Of a DNA stretch of 64,000 bases, positions 18,117 through 27,069 are shown one piece after another. Source of the DNA: Prevotella sp. (GTDB lineage Bacteria > Bacteroidota > Bacteroidia > Bacteroidales > Dysgonomonadaceae); NCBI GenBank assembly GCA_031271965.1, contig JAISUS010000028.1, forward strand, positions 310,001-374,000. Reading direction: 5' to 3'. The position numbers and the translations under genes were made by a program. Numbering within the stretch: the stretch's first letter is position 1; every line of letters starts with the position of its first letter. The notes under the pieces were generated by a model. That model searched no databases. It was not told the DNA's origin and worked only from the letters and a program-made list of their open reading frames with translations.

Positions 18117-18878
18117 TTAAAAACGGAAACCTAAAGACACGGAATAAATTCTATGCTTTATATTTTGATTTATTTCTTTAGTTACATTAAATAAGCCATG
18201 CTCATAGTTGAAATTGATCGTATAAATATCATAAATGAATCCCACACTTCCATTGAGTCCATAATCGAAACGCTTCCATTTAGTATCGCTAAATGTAAAC
18301 ACTTCATATGAATCTCCAGACTGCCCTGATGTAGGTGGAACATTTGGTTTATATGTTGTAACAAATATATCTTTTTTAATTCTACCTTTATTACCATACC
18401 CATAAGCTCCATATAGGCCGCCATTAATATTGAAGGCTATTCTCTTTGAAACATATAGCTCATATCCTATATTGAGAGGCATCTGTATATAATTACCGGT
18501 AGCCTCATTCCAGATGTCATAGACTGATCGAATCCCATCCTCACTCACCTTACTTTCCTTTTCATGTGTTTTATAGCCTTTTTTGGTTACATAAAAGCCT
18601 GTTTGTATTTGAAAATCACCAATAATTTTGTAATTAACATTAACTCCTATATGTAATCCCATTTTAAACTTATCCCCAGCTCCAGTAGTAAAATTCTGAT
18701 CCACACCAGGGTTTCCGTCCGGCTCAGATTCAACACCTGACATTCCCAGATAATTCATCCCCATGCGAAAGTCTGCAGTCATACGTTTCTTTGGATATTG
18801 AGCATTTGCAGGCAGACAGTTAATCAACAATAAAGAGATCACACAAAGAGAGATTTTCAGTATAAGTTTCATATGCAT
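18117..18878 (-). CDS. outer-membrane beta-barrel protein
   Basis: A 253-residue protein with a signal peptide (core LILKISLCVISLLLINCLPANAQ) and a mature part of alternating aromatic beta strands: FRMGMNYLGM, GLHIGVNVNYKIIGDFQIQTGFYV, INGGLYGAYGYG, and a final IYSVSLGFRF typical of outer-membrane insertion. It fits the small porin-like beta-barrel family common in Bacteroidota. Function is unknown. Met1 or Met3 (18872) could be the start; Met3 gives a more typical signal peptide. A -7 box lies about 48 bp upstream. Confidence 0.85.
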   Translation of the reverse strand: MHMKLILKISLCVISLLLINCLPANAQYPKKRMTADFRMGMNYLGMSGVESEPDGNPGVDQNFTTGAGDKFKMGLHIGVNVNYKIIGDFQIQTGFYVTKKGYKTHEKESKVSEDGIRSVYDIWNEATGNYIQMPLNIGYELYVSKRIAFNINGGLYGAYGYGNKGRIKKDIFVTTYKPNVPPTSGQSGDSYEVFTFSDTKWKRFDYGLNGSVGFIYDIYTINFNYEHGLFNVTKEINQNIKHRIYSVSLGFRF

Positions 18879-18925
18879 AAGCTTCTATTTCAGATGTCCT
18901 ATAAAGTATGTTATAGTAAGTGTTG

Positions 18926-18933
18926 CAAAGTTA
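18926..18933 (-). promoter_or_regulatory. Bacteroidota -7 box for the beta-barrel gene
   Basis: Minus-strand TAACTTTG fits TAnnTTTG. It lies between the M16 peptidase stop and the barrel start. Confidence 0.5.
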
Positions 18934-18939
18934 AAACAA

Positions 18940-20163
18940 TTAATTATATATTAAACTAAACAGTTGATTTTCATCAAAAATTTCATTAGCAACATCTTGT
19001 ATTTGTTCAGATGTGATCAATTCTATTCTTTCAAAAACTTCTTCCAATGTATTGAAGTGATTATGATGCAGAAAGTTCTTACCTAAAGACAAAGCCAGAC
19101 TTTCATGATTATCTCTCATTACACCAATCTGTCCCATAAGTTGCTTTTTAGCTGCGTACATCTGCAATGTTGTCAACTTTTCGTTTCTTATTTTTCGCAA
19201 CTCCTTAAAGACAAGTGTTTGACATTTTTCGATATTTTTCTTATCACAACCAAAATAAATAGAAAGAATTCCGGCATCAGTATATGCAGTAACAGAAGAG
19301 TCCACATTATAAACATAGCCTTTCTTTTCTCGCAAAGAGATGTTCAATCTGCTATTCATCCCCGGGCCGCCTAATATATTGTTCAAGAGGTTTAATACCC
19401 TTCTATTACTATCATATAACGAATAGGCATGAAACCCTAACAAGACATGGCCCTGAGATGTGTCTTTCTCCGTCGTTTTGTTTACAGGTTTAATAATACC
19501 GGGAACTATCCGATCATTCAGTTTCGTCGAAAAGCATAAATTTGATAAATACTTTTCAGCATAATAGACTACTCTTTTGAAGTTGGTTTTACCCAAAGAA
19601 AAAAACACAATATTCTGAGGGTGATAATGATTTGCTATAAATCTGATGGCCTTGAGACTGTCAAATGTCAGCAATTGTTCCGGCTCACCCAATATATTAT
19701 GTCCAATCTGAGAGCCCGAAAACATCAGATTCTCAAATTCATCATATATAAGCTCTGAAGGGCTATCTTCATAAGAATGAATCTCATCAATAATAACTTC
19801 TATTTCCTTTTCGATTTCATGCGAAGGGAATACAGAATGAAAAGTAATATCTGACATCAACTCAAATGCCCGTTGAAAATGTTCTTCCAGAAAAGCAGAA
19901 TAAACAACCGTCTCTTCTTTATTCGTATAAGCGTTTAACTCTCCACCAACATTTTCCATCCGGTTGATGATGTGATAAGAACGTCTCTTTTTCGTACCTT
20001 TAAAAAGCATATGCTCGACAAAATGCGCCATCCCATACTCATCTTTTTCTTCATCACGAGTTCCGGCATTCACTATGAAGCCGCAATAAGAGACATTACT
20101 TTCCAATGGCTTGTGTACGATACGCAGACCATTTTGCAAGGTGTGGGTATAATAATTTATCAT
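18940..20163 (-). CDS. M16-family zinc peptidase (processing peptidase-like)
   Basis: Cytoplasmic or periplasm-facing metalloprotease of 407 residues resembling the catalytic beta subunit of mitochondrial processing peptidase. The inverted zinc motif HxxEH is at His47-Glu50-His51 in AHFVEHMLFKGTKKR. The third ligand is expected among the Glu residues of EIEVIIDEIHSYED (about 119-132). The C-terminal M16 domain includes LLNNILGGPGMNSRLNISLREKKG cut here at its most conserved part (residues around 270-290). No signal peptide is visible. The start overlaps the alkD stop by 4 bp, giving an alkD-M16 operon. Confidence 0.92.
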   Translation of the reverse strand: MINYYTHTLQNGLRIVHKPLESNVSYCGFIVNAGTRDEEKDEYGMAHFVEHMLFKGTKKRRSYHIINRMENVGGELNAYTNKEETVVYSAFLEEHFQRAFELMSDITFHSVFPSHEIEKEIEVIIDEIHSYEDSPSELIYDEFENLMFSGSQIGHNILGEPEQLLTFDSLKAIRFIANHYHPQNIVFFSLGKTNFKRVVYYAEKYLSNLCFSTKLNDRIVPGIIKPVNKTTEKDTSQGHVLLGFHAYSLYDSNRRVLNLLNNILGGPGMNSRLNISLREKKGYVYNVDSSVTAYTDAGILSIYFGCDKKNIEKCQTLVFKELRKIRNEKLTTLQMYAAKKQLMGQIGVMRDNHESLALSLGKNFLHHNHFNTLEEVFERIELITSEQIQDVANEIFDENQLFSLIYN

Positions 20164-20858
20164 TTTTTCATATAATGCGCTCGTTCTTCGGGAGTGAGTT
20201 TCTCTATCGAATACCGAAGCATGGTACGTGGCATTTCCCTATAATAACGATCTAAAAATCCGACCAACACAGTTTTATCTTTCTTACCGGCCTCGCGTAA
20301 CAACCATCCAACAGCTTTATGCATCAGGTCATGTTTATGATGCAACAACTTTTCAGATAAAGCGAGCAAATCCTCAAAATCGTTATTCTTAATAAATGGG
20401 AATGTTGCCAATACAGCAATTCTCTGATCCCATAACAATTCACTACCGGCAAGCTTGTATAAAACAGACCGGTCTTTATCCAATAAGTATTCTCCTACAA
20501 TATACTGACTACTCAAGTCTACCAAATCCCAGTTATTAATCCGATGAGTATGTGCTAAATAAAACTCATATATACTTTTCCTTTCCTGTTCACCTGCTTT
20601 TTTGAAACGTTCCACAAGAATCAATAATGCACAAAGGCGACATTCGTGATATTCGCTATTCAAAAGAGTCTTTACTTCCTGAAACGGTATATCTTTATAT
20701 TTCTTTGCAATTTTACGGGAATCCGGAACCACTACCCCCAGGAACTTATCTCCTTCACCATACTGCCCTTTGCCTGTTTTGAAAAAGTATGGTAGAAATT
20801 CCTTCTTTTCAGGGGTTGACAATCCTTCCAATTCTTCTTGTACCTTTTTGGCTGTCAT
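20160..20858 (-). CDS. DNA alkylation repair protein (AlkD-like HEAT-repeat glycosylase)
   Basis: A 232-residue all-helical protein of the AlkD family, which excises alkylated purines. Family landmarks are GQYGEGDKFLGVVVPDSRKIAKKY near residue 45 (written here only as the family start), EYHECRLCALLIL, the WDLVD motif in INNWDLVDLSSQYIVG, and KAVGWLLREAGKKD. The open frame extends 31 codons upstream, but the ATG at 20858 is preferred. A full promoter at 20877-20907 lies upstream of it and inside the longer frame, and AlkD proteins begin near here. It is translationally coupled to the M16 peptidase. Confidence 0.9.
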   Translation of the reverse strand: MTAKKVQEELEGLSTPEKKEFLPYFFKTGKGQYGEGDKFLGVVVPDSRKIAKKYKDIPFQEVKTLLNSEYHECRLCALLILVERFKKAGEQERKSIYEFYLAHTHRINNWDLVDLSSQYIVGEYLLDKDRSVLYKLAGSELLWDQRIAVLATFPFIKNNDFEDLLALSEKLLHHKHDLMHKAVGWLLREAGKKDKTVLVGFLDRYYREMPRTMLRYSIEKLTPEERAHYMKK

Positions 20859-20876
20859 ATCATAACAATTTATGTA

Positions 20877-20907
20877 CAAATATAAGCAAATCGGGATAAC
20901 GTACAAA
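20877..20907 (-). promoter_or_regulatory. complete Bacteroidota promoter for alkD-M16
   Basis: On the minus strand TTTG (20907-20904) is followed by 19 bp and TATATTTG (20884-20877), which matches TTTG-N19-21-TAnnTTTG exactly. It lies about 18 bp before the chosen ATG. Confidence 0.75.
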
Positions 20908-20979
20908 TACCAGATCTGTCGTCTATGCACGATAAATATAATCAATTGCATTCATCACATTTATATTGCTATCAGATAA

Positions 20980-20987
20980 TATCTTTG
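20980..20987 (+). promoter_or_regulatory. Bacteroidota -7 box for trhO-nudix
   Basis: TATCTTTG fits TAnnTTTG and lies 41 bp before the trhO start codon. Confidence 0.55.
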
Positions 20988-21028
20988 TATTTTATTTAAA
21001 ATCATTCTAATTAAAAAATTTATATAAA

Positions 21029-22066
21029 ATGCAATTATATAATACATTAAGCTCAGAAGAAAGAGCTCAATTAATAGATGATGCCGGCCTGCAAAGATTG
21101 ACACTGTCTTTCTATACATATGCGCATATCGAAAGCCCACAACAACTTAGAGATGAATTATTTATCGGTTGGACAAGGCTTGATGTTCTTGGACGCATTT
21201 ATGTTGCACATGAGGGAATCAATGCCCAATTATCCGTACCAGCACCAAATATACAACTATTTAAAGAGTTTCTCGATTCGTATTCTTTCTTAAAAGATAT
21301 ACGGTTAAATATAGCTGTAGAACATGATAATAAATCATTTTTGAAGTTAAAAATAAAAGTAAAAGATAAAATAGTAGCCGATGGCCTCGATGATGAAACA
21401 TTCGACCCGGCAAATACAGGTATACACCTGAAAGCTAAAGATTTCAACAGAATGATGGAAGATCCTGCTACAATCGTAATCGATATGCGCAACCATTACG
21501 AAAGTGAAATAGGACATTTCACAGGTGCTATAACCCCGGATGTGGATACATTCAGAGAATCTTTACCCATTATAAATGAACAGTTGCAAGAATATAAAGA
21601 GAGTAAAAACCTACTAATGTATTGTACCGGAGGCATCCGTTGCGAAAAAGCCAGTGCCTATTTCAAACATATGGGTTTCAAAAACGTATATCAACTGGAA
21701 GGAGGTATCATAGAATATACCCGCCAAATAAAATCAGAGGGACTTGAACCTAAATTCATCGGTAAAAATTTTGTGTTTGACAATCGCCTCGGTGAACGAA
21801 TAACAGACAATGTTATCGCTCATTGCCATCAATGTGGGAAACCCTGCGACACCCATACCAATTGTAATAATGATGGATGTCATTTGCTTTTTATTCAATG
21901 TGACGAATGTGTTCAAAAAATGAATGGCTGTTGCTGCGAAACATGCAAGGATATAGTATCTTTGCCCGACGAGCAGAGAAAATCCTTACGAAAAGGCATT
22001 AAAAACGATGCTATGATTTATAAAAAGGGTCGATCTGTGAATCTTTTGTTCAAAAACAATATATAA
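21029..22066 (+). CDS. trhO: tRNA uridine(34) hydroxylase, rhodanese-type
   Basis: Oxygen-dependent formation of 5-hydroxyuridine at the tRNA wobble position (YceA/TrhO family). The 345-residue protein has the UPF0176-type N-terminal domain (FYTYAHIE and GRIYVAHEGINAQLSVP), a rhodanese domain starting near residue 145 (VIDMRNHYESEIGHF), and the active loop CTGGIRC from Cys199 to Cys205. A Cys-rich C-terminal segment around residues 268-312 (CHQCGKPCDTH, CNNDGCH, CDECV, CCCETC) probably binds zinc. It overlaps the nudix gene by 1 bp (TAATG). Confidence 0.93.
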   Translation: MQLYNTLSSEERAQLIDDAGLQRLTLSFYTYAHIESPQQLRDELFIGWTRLDVLGRIYVAHEGINAQLSVPAPNIQLFKEFLDSYSFLKDIRLNIAVEHDNKSFLKLKIKVKDKIVADGLDDETFDPANTGIHLKAKDFNRMMEDPATIVIDMRNHYESEIGHFTGAITPDVDTFRESLPIINEQLQEYKESKNLLMYCTGGIRCEKASAYFKHMGFKNVYQLEGGIIEYTRQIKSEGLEPKFIGKNFVFDNRLGERITDNVIAHCHQCGKPCDTHTNCNNDGCHLLFIQCDECVQKMNGCCCETCKDIVSLPDEQRKSLRKGIKNDAMIYKKGRSVNLLFKNNI

Positions 22067-22620
22067 TGCAAGAAGAAATTTTTCCATTAGTAGATGAAAT
22101 AGGAAATGTTATCGGGCAAGCACCTCGAAGTGTTTGCCACGATGGCTCCAAGTTACTACATCCGGTCATCCATCTACATATATTCAACAGTAATGGCGAT
22201 TTATTCCTTCAAAAACGTTCAGCGACAAAGGATGTCCAGCCTAATAAATGGGACTCTTCGGTAGCAGGGCATATAGACTTAAACGAGACTCCCGAAGCAG
22301 CAGCCACGCGCGAAGCGTCAGAAGAACTCAATCTCGTAGGAATACAACCGGAATATATTACCAAATATATTATCGAAACCGATAGGGAACGAGAATTGAG
22401 TTATTGTTTTTATGCAATATACAATGGAAATTTTGTGCTAAATATTGATGAGTTATCAGACGGAAAATTCTGGAAAATTGAAGAAATACAATCTCAGTTG
22501 GGTCAAAATTTATTCACCACCAACTTTGAACAAGACTTCAATAAATTTCTTTACAAGGGATTACCCGGACTTATGCAAGAAATTCCACAACCTGTTTCAG
22601 ATCCGAGAAGTCAGGTATAA
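22066..22620 (+). CDS. NUDIX hydrolase
   Basis: A 184-residue pyrophosphohydrolase with an intact Nudix box at residues 68-90: Gly68, Glu74, Arg82-Glu83 and Glu86-Glu87. The N-terminal pattern (FPLVDEIGNVIGQAPRSVCH followed by HLHIFNSNGDLFLQKRS) resembles the group that includes isopentenyl-diphosphate isomerase-like and YfcD-like proteins. The Nudix motif favours hydrolase activity, but the substrate is unknown. It is translationally coupled to trhO (TAATG overlap). The last 50 bp overlap the 3' end of the convergent HAD gene. Confidence 0.88.
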   Translation: MQEEIFPLVDEIGNVIGQAPRSVCHDGSKLLHPVIHLHIFNSNGDLFLQKRSATKDVQPNKWDSSVAGHIDLNETPEAAATREASEELNLVGIQPEYITKYIIETDRERELSYCFYAIYNGNFVLNIDELSDGKFWKIEEIQSQLGQNLFTTNFEQDFNKFLYKGLPGLMQEIPQPVSDPRSQV

Positions 22621-23209
22621 CATGATTAACCTTTTCTGCCAAATCTTTTTTATTTATTGTAGTTGATAAACCGACAACCCTCATTCCCGCAGACTTACCT
22701 GCCTGAATACCGTGAAATGAATCCTCAAATACGATACACTCTTTCGGGGCAGAATTCAGGTCTTCTGCGGCTAGCAGATAGCACATTGGATTCGGTTTTC
22801 CATCAACAATACGAGCAGCTGTAACAATAGTATCGAAGGTTTCCGATAAGTTCAACAGTTTTAAAGCTCTTTTCATCTTTACTTCCTGCGAACTTGTAAC
22901 CAAGCCTACTTTATACTTATTCTCTTTCAAGTAGTTGATATATTTCATCACACCATTTACCAGAGGAAAATCCATTTCCTGTTCAAAATCAGACATATCC
23001 TGTTCTATCTTTAATTGTTCCTCTTGAGATAAATGTGAAAAATAATTTTCCAGAATATAAGGTGTCGTCGTTCCTTTCACTAATGTGGCAAAATTTTCTA
23101 TACCTAAATTATATTTCTCACCTAATTTTTCAATATAAATATCATATTGGGGTTCGGTATGGGCAATAACTCCATCAAAATCGAAAAGAACAGTAGAAAT
23201 CTTAGTCAT
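22571..23209 (-). CDS. HAD-superfamily hydrolase (beta-phosphoglucomutase-like)
   Basis: Phosphatase or phosphomutase-like protein of 212 residues. Motif I is FDFDGV near the N-terminus, followed by the helical cap. Motif II is VTSSQE, the conserved Lys region is GKPNP, and motif III is CIVFEDSFHGIQAGKSAGM. This pattern fits the beta-phosphoglucomutase/phosphatase branch; the substrate is not predictable. The ATG at 23209 is chosen rather than the frame's earlier Met, because an exact -7 box (23227-23234) lies between them. The 3' end overlaps the convergent nudix gene by 50 bp. Confidence 0.88.
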   Translation of the reverse strand: MTKISTVLFDFDGVIAHTEPQYDIYIEKLGEKYNLGIENFATLVKGTTTPYILENYFSHLSQEEQLKIEQDMSDFEQEMDFPLVNGVMKYINYLKENKYKVGLVTSSQEVKMKRALKLLNLSETFDTIVTAARIVDGKPNPMCYLLAAEDLNSAPKECIVFEDSFHGIQAGKSAGMRVVGLSTTINKKDLAEKVNHVIPDFSDLKQVVEFLA

Positions 23210-23226
23210 ATCATTTTTTTGAAATA

Positions 23227-23234
23227 CAAAGGTA
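23227..23234 (-). promoter_or_regulatory. Bacteroidota -7 box for the HAD gene
   Basis: Minus-strand TACCTTTG fits TAnnTTTG, 17 bp before the chosen start codon. It decides the start at 23209. Confidence 0.6.
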
Positions 23235-23294
23235 GCGCATAAAGACGAGATTAGCAATCCAGCTAACAATATATCAATTGTATCTATTTTTTTC

Positions 23295-23302
23295 TATTTT
23301 TG
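23295..23302 (+). promoter_or_regulatory. Bacteroidota -7 box for the aroK-protease-radA unit
   Basis: TATTTTTG fits TAnnTTTG and lies 23 bp before the aroK start. Confidence 0.5.
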
Positions 23303-23325
23303 TATAATGCTTTGAAAAAATCTGA

Positions 23326-23847
23326 ATGAAAAGAATATTCCTTATTGGATATATGGGAGCCGGCAAAACAACAGTTGGCAGAGAACTTGCAAAAGAACTT
23401 AATCTTGATTTTATTGATCTGGATCATTTTATACAAGCCCGATATCAAAAAACGATTAGTCAGATTTTCCAGGAAATGGGAGAATCCGAATTTCGCATTA
23501 TAGAAAGTAATATGCTTAAAGAAATTGGAGACTTCGAGGATGTCGTTATTTCTACTGGGGGTGGAACCCCTTGTTTCTTCGATAATATGGACTACATGAA
23601 CAATGCAGGAACTACTATTTATTTGAAAGCCACACCCGAAGCTTTATCCGATAGATTGAACACATGCAAAGAGAAACGTCCTCTTATAAAAGACAAAAGT
23701 AAAGAAGAACTCTTGGATTTTGTAGTAGAGAATCTGACAAAACGCGAACCTTATTACTCAAAAGCAATTGTCATACACGAACCTGGAGAATTAATAAACA
23801 GAGACGATATAAACAAATATATCCTACAATTAATAAAAAAACTATGA
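23326..23847 (+). CDS. aroK: shikimate kinase
   Basis: Phosphorylates shikimate at the 3-hydroxyl with ATP in aromatic amino acid synthesis. The 173-residue protein has P-loop GYMGAGKTT at residues 8-16, the shikimate-binding DLDHF, STGGGTP (the conserved GGG near residue 80) and the lid region KEKRPLIK. Length is normal. It overlaps the secreted protease gene by 4 bp (ATGA), and the four genes from here to the HAD gene at 27070 look co-transcribed. Confidence 0.95.
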   Translation: MKRIFLIGYMGAGKTTVGRELAKELNLDFIDLDHFIQARYQKTISQIFQEMGESEFRIIESNMLKEIGDFEDVVISTGGGTPCFFDNMDYMNNAGTTIYLKATPEALSDRLNTCKEKRPLIKDKSKEELLDFVVENLTKREPYYSKAIVIHEPGELINRDDINKYILQLIKKL

Positions 23848-25703
23848 AAATCAATTTTTCAAAAATATTATTAATCGGAGTAATATTTTTTGCCCCGTTT
23901 ACGCTTCTTTCAGGCCAAAAAAGACAGTATAGCTTCAACGAAGATAGATCAGAGGTATCATTAATAATTGACACCAGAAAAGCAAACTTCACTGTGGACA
24001 ATGCTATGCGCGAAAAAATGGGGCAACCTCTGCTAGAAGCCAGGATATACCCTCTAGATGTAAATATGGATACGGTTGGAGTATGGTCCGAATCCTCTAC
24101 CAAGAAAGAGAATATTTGGAAATTAGCTGTTGGTGTACCCTTGTCTAAAGGATTTTATATCAGTATGGAAGACTTTTATTTACCAAAAGGAACACAACTA
24201 TTTGCATACAATAAAGATAATTTTGAAAATGCCATCGTATTTAGCCACGAAGACAATCCCAAAGGAGGACCTTATTCAATCGAAGATTTGACCGGAGATA
24301 ATGTTATACTTGAATATGTTGCCAGTAAAAATATAACAGAGAAGCCCAAAATACATTTGCTGGACGTAGGATATAAATATTCAGATGAGACTGGTAACGT
24401 TAGTGGCTTTGGAGAATCTGCCTCTTGTATGATAAACATAAATTGTGCACAAGGCGTAGAGTGGCAAGCTCAAAAAAAAGGCGTTGTACGCCTAAGGATA
24501 AGAAAAACATCAGATGGAGAAAATAACGGAAGTGCATGTACCGGAACTCTAATAAATAATACAAATAACGACCGTACTCCATATATACTGACAGCGTATC
24601 ACTGCTTAGAAAATGTTAATATCAGTAATCCTGACAATTTCAGTGTGTTTTTTAATTACGAGTCGTCTACTTGCGAAAATACAGGGATCAGACCATCATA
24701 TAAATTTCATAGAGGAGCCACTGTAAAAGTAGCGAACCCCATTTCGGGTGGTAGCGATGGTGTTTTATTACAATTGACAGAAGCAATCCCTGAAGATTGG
24801 AATGTATATTTTAACGGATGGGACAGAAGTAACACAAACAATGTCACAAGTGGAGCTATTATCCACCATCCTCAAGGTGACGTAAAAAAAATCACACTGT
24901 ATAATAAAACTTTGACATCAGGACAATGGGACAATACCTCCCCGCTAAATTCTTTTTGGATCGTATCCTATTCGGAAGGCTCTACCGAAAAAGGCTCATC
25001 GGGTAGTTCTATTTTCAATCAAAATGGGTTAGTCATAGGCACTCTTACAGGGGGGAACAGCAGTTGTTCAGCATCTTCGGCTTTTGACTTTTACGGAAAA
25101 TTATGGTATCATTGGGATCAGTCAGTCGATCAAAATTTACATATGAGTAAATATCTAGACCCAATAAATTCCGGACAAACGATTCTTGCCGGATTATATA
25201 ATAACCCTAATCTTAATGAAGAATTGGTTCTCGATAAGTCTAGTCTTAATCTCTTACCTAATTTATCATCTACAATAAACATCCTTAGTGGAAATGGTGA
25301 TTATACCATCACATCTTCTGACAATAACATCGCTACAACAGAATTATCCGGCAATGTAATTACAGTAAAGGCTATAAAAAAAGGTACGGCCGAATTGACT
25401 GTAACCGATAAAAAAGGAAAATCTAAGAAAGTAACTTTATATGTTCAAAATAACATAGATATCTCAGTAAAAGATAATAATATACTGATCAATGTATATA
25501 ACGAAGAAGGCGAAGAAGATACAGATAAAATAAAGCAAGTGCGAGTTATAAATCTGGACGCAGATGTATTGTATAACAAGAAGAATCTTGATGAAAGCAA
25601 CCATACTATAGATATGAGCCTTTTCCGTAATAGCATATACATCATTCAAGTGAAAACAAAGAGAGGCACAACTAAAGCAGAAAAAATATTATGGCAAAAG
25701 TAA
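23844..25703 (+). CDS. secreted lysyl-endopeptidase-like serine protease with type IX sorting domain
   Basis: A 619-residue exported protease. After a signal peptide (about residues 1-24) comes a propeptide-like region. A trypsin-fold domain then carries a full triad: His253 in TAYHC, Asp305 in GGSDGVLLQL, and Ser386 in GSSGSS. The TAYHC/GSSGS spelling is like lysyl endopeptidase (Achromobacter protease I). A Big_2-like Ig domain follows (about 455-538). The last 80 residues (RVINLDADVLYN, then IDMSLFRNSIYIIQVKTKRGT) resemble a type A type IX sorting domain, though divergent. The gene overlaps aroK by 4 bp and radA by 13 bp. Type IX export is inferred and supported by porV at 30536. Confidence 0.88.
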   Translation: MKINFSKILLIGVIFFAPFTLLSGQKRQYSFNEDRSEVSLIIDTRKANFTVDNAMREKMGQPLLEARIYPLDVNMDTVGVWSESSTKKENIWKLAVGVPLSKGFYISMEDFYLPKGTQLFAYNKDNFENAIVFSHEDNPKGGPYSIEDLTGDNVILEYVASKNITEKPKIHLLDVGYKYSDETGNVSGFGESASCMININCAQGVEWQAQKKGVVRLRIRKTSDGENNGSACTGTLINNTNNDRTPYILTAYHCLENVNISNPDNFSVFFNYESSTCENTGIRPSYKFHRGATVKVANPISGGSDGVLLQLTEAIPEDWNVYFNGWDRSNTNNVTSGAIIHHPQGDVKKITLYNKTLTSGQWDNTSPLNSFWIVSYSEGSTEKGSSGSSIFNQNGLVIGTLTGGNSSCSASSAFDFYGKLWYHWDQSVDQNLHMSKYLDPINSGQTILAGLYNNPNLNEELVLDKSSLNLLPNLSSTINILSGNGDYTITSSDNNIATTELSGNVITVKAIKKGTAELTVTDKKGKSKKVTLYVQNNIDISVKDNNILINVYNEEGEEDTDKIKQVRVINLDADVLYNKKNLDESNHTIDMSLFRNSIYIIQVKTKRGTTKAEKILWQK

Positions 25704-27058
25704 AAACCGCGTATGTATGTACCAATTGCGGGAACGATTCTCCTAAATGGCTTGGTAAATGTCCCGTATGCGGAGAATGGAATACATATGTGGAAGAACT
25801 TGTAAGTAAAGATACCAGCCCTTCGAAAGGAGGGCTCCATATATTCGATTCACCTAAAGCAAAGCCATTACTACTAAAAGAGGTACAGACGAACGAAGAA
25901 CCTAGAGTAGACATGCAGGACGGTGAGTTCAATCGTGTTTTGGGAGGAGGGCTTGTGCCCGGTTCTTTGGTTCTGATTGGAGGTGAACCCGGTATAGGGA
26001 AATCGACACTCATTTTACAGACAGTGCTTGGATTACAAAATATAAAAACACTATATGTTTCGGGTGAAGAAAGTGCCCGGCAACTGAAGTTAAGAGCAGA
26101 CCGTATAAATTCAAACAGTGAAAACTGCTTTATAGTATGCGAAACAAATCTTGAGCAGATATTTGTACATGTACAAAATCTTAACCCTGATTTTGTCATT
26201 ATAGATTCCATACAAACCATTTTCACAGATACAGTTGAATCCTCTCCGGGAAGCGTTTCGCAAGTACGGGAATGTTCTGCTGCCATACTTAAATTTGCTA
26301 AAGAGACGGGAACACCTGTTGTTTTGATAGGACATATCAATAAAGAAGGTAGCATTGCCGGACCTAAAGTATTGGAACATATTGTAGATACAGTTCTTCA
26401 ATTCGAAGGAGATCAGCACTATATGTATCGTATATTGCGAAGTATAAAAAATCGATTTGGAAGTACAGCCGAACTAGGCATCTACGAAATGAGACAAAGC
26501 GGATTGCGGGAAGTAAGTAACCCTTCCGAATTGCTCCTTACCCAAAATCACGAAGGTTTAAGTGGCGTATCCATTGCCGCGGCAATAGAAGGTATCCGTC
26601 CTTTCCTTATAGAAACACAATCTCTGGTAAGTACTGCTGCATACGGTACCCCACAACGATCAGCTACGGGATTCGACCTGCGCAGGATGAACATGCTATT
26701 GGCCGTACTGGAAAAACGAGCCGGATTTAAGCTAATACAAAAAGATGTTTTTCTTAATATCGCCGGCGGGCTTAAGGTCAACGACCCGGGAATGGACTTA
26801 TCTGTTATCAGTGCAGTTTTATCTTCCAGTCTTGATATAGCAATCGAAAAACATGTTTGTATGGCCGGGGAAGTCGGTTTATCGGGAGAGATACGTCCTG
26901 TAAACCGTATAGAACAACGAATATTAGAAGCCGAAAAGTTAGGTTTTTCAAAGATACTTGTACCTCAAAACAATCTCAAAGGCTTTACATCAAAAGTTAA
27001 TATTGAAATCATTCAGGTAAGGAAAGTAGAAGAAGCCTTCAGGCAATTGTTCGGATAA
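25691..27058 (+). CDS. radA: DNA repair protein RadA
   Basis: RecA-like ATPase/helicase that drives branch migration in recombination. The 455-residue protein has an N-terminal four-Cys zinc finger (Cys10, Cys13, Cys24, Cys27), Walker A GGEPGIGKST near residue 97, and the RadA-specific KNRFG motif near residue 255. The C-terminal Lon-like domain contains GLKVNDPGMDLSV and GEVGLSGEIRPV. The start codon lies inside the end of the protease gene (13 bp overlap in another frame), so its expression is tied to that gene unless an internal promoter exists. Confidence 0.96.
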   Translation: MAKVKTAYVCTNCGNDSPKWLGKCPVCGEWNTYVEELVSKDTSPSKGGLHIFDSPKAKPLLLKEVQTNEEPRVDMQDGEFNRVLGGGLVPGSLVLIGGEPGIGKSTLILQTVLGLQNIKTLYVSGEESARQLKLRADRINSNSENCFIVCETNLEQIFVHVQNLNPDFVIIDSIQTIFTDTVESSPGSVSQVRECSAAILKFAKETGTPVVLIGHINKEGSIAGPKVLEHIVDTVLQFEGDQHYMYRILRSIKNRFGSTAELGIYEMRQSGLREVSNPSELLLTQNHEGLSGVSIAAAIEGIRPFLIETQSLVSTAAYGTPQRSATGFDLRRMNMLLAVLEKRAGFKLIQKDVFLNIAGGLKVNDPGMDLSVISAVLSSSLDIAIEKHVCMAGEVGLSGEIRPVNRIEQRILEAEKLGFSKILVPQNNLKGFTSKVNIEIIQVRKVEEAFRQLFG

Positions 27059-27069
27059 ATTCCGGCATA

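Noticed and set aside
25672..26355. 227-residue open frame on the minus strand
   Set aside because: It is antisense to radA and has low-complexity composition without family signature.
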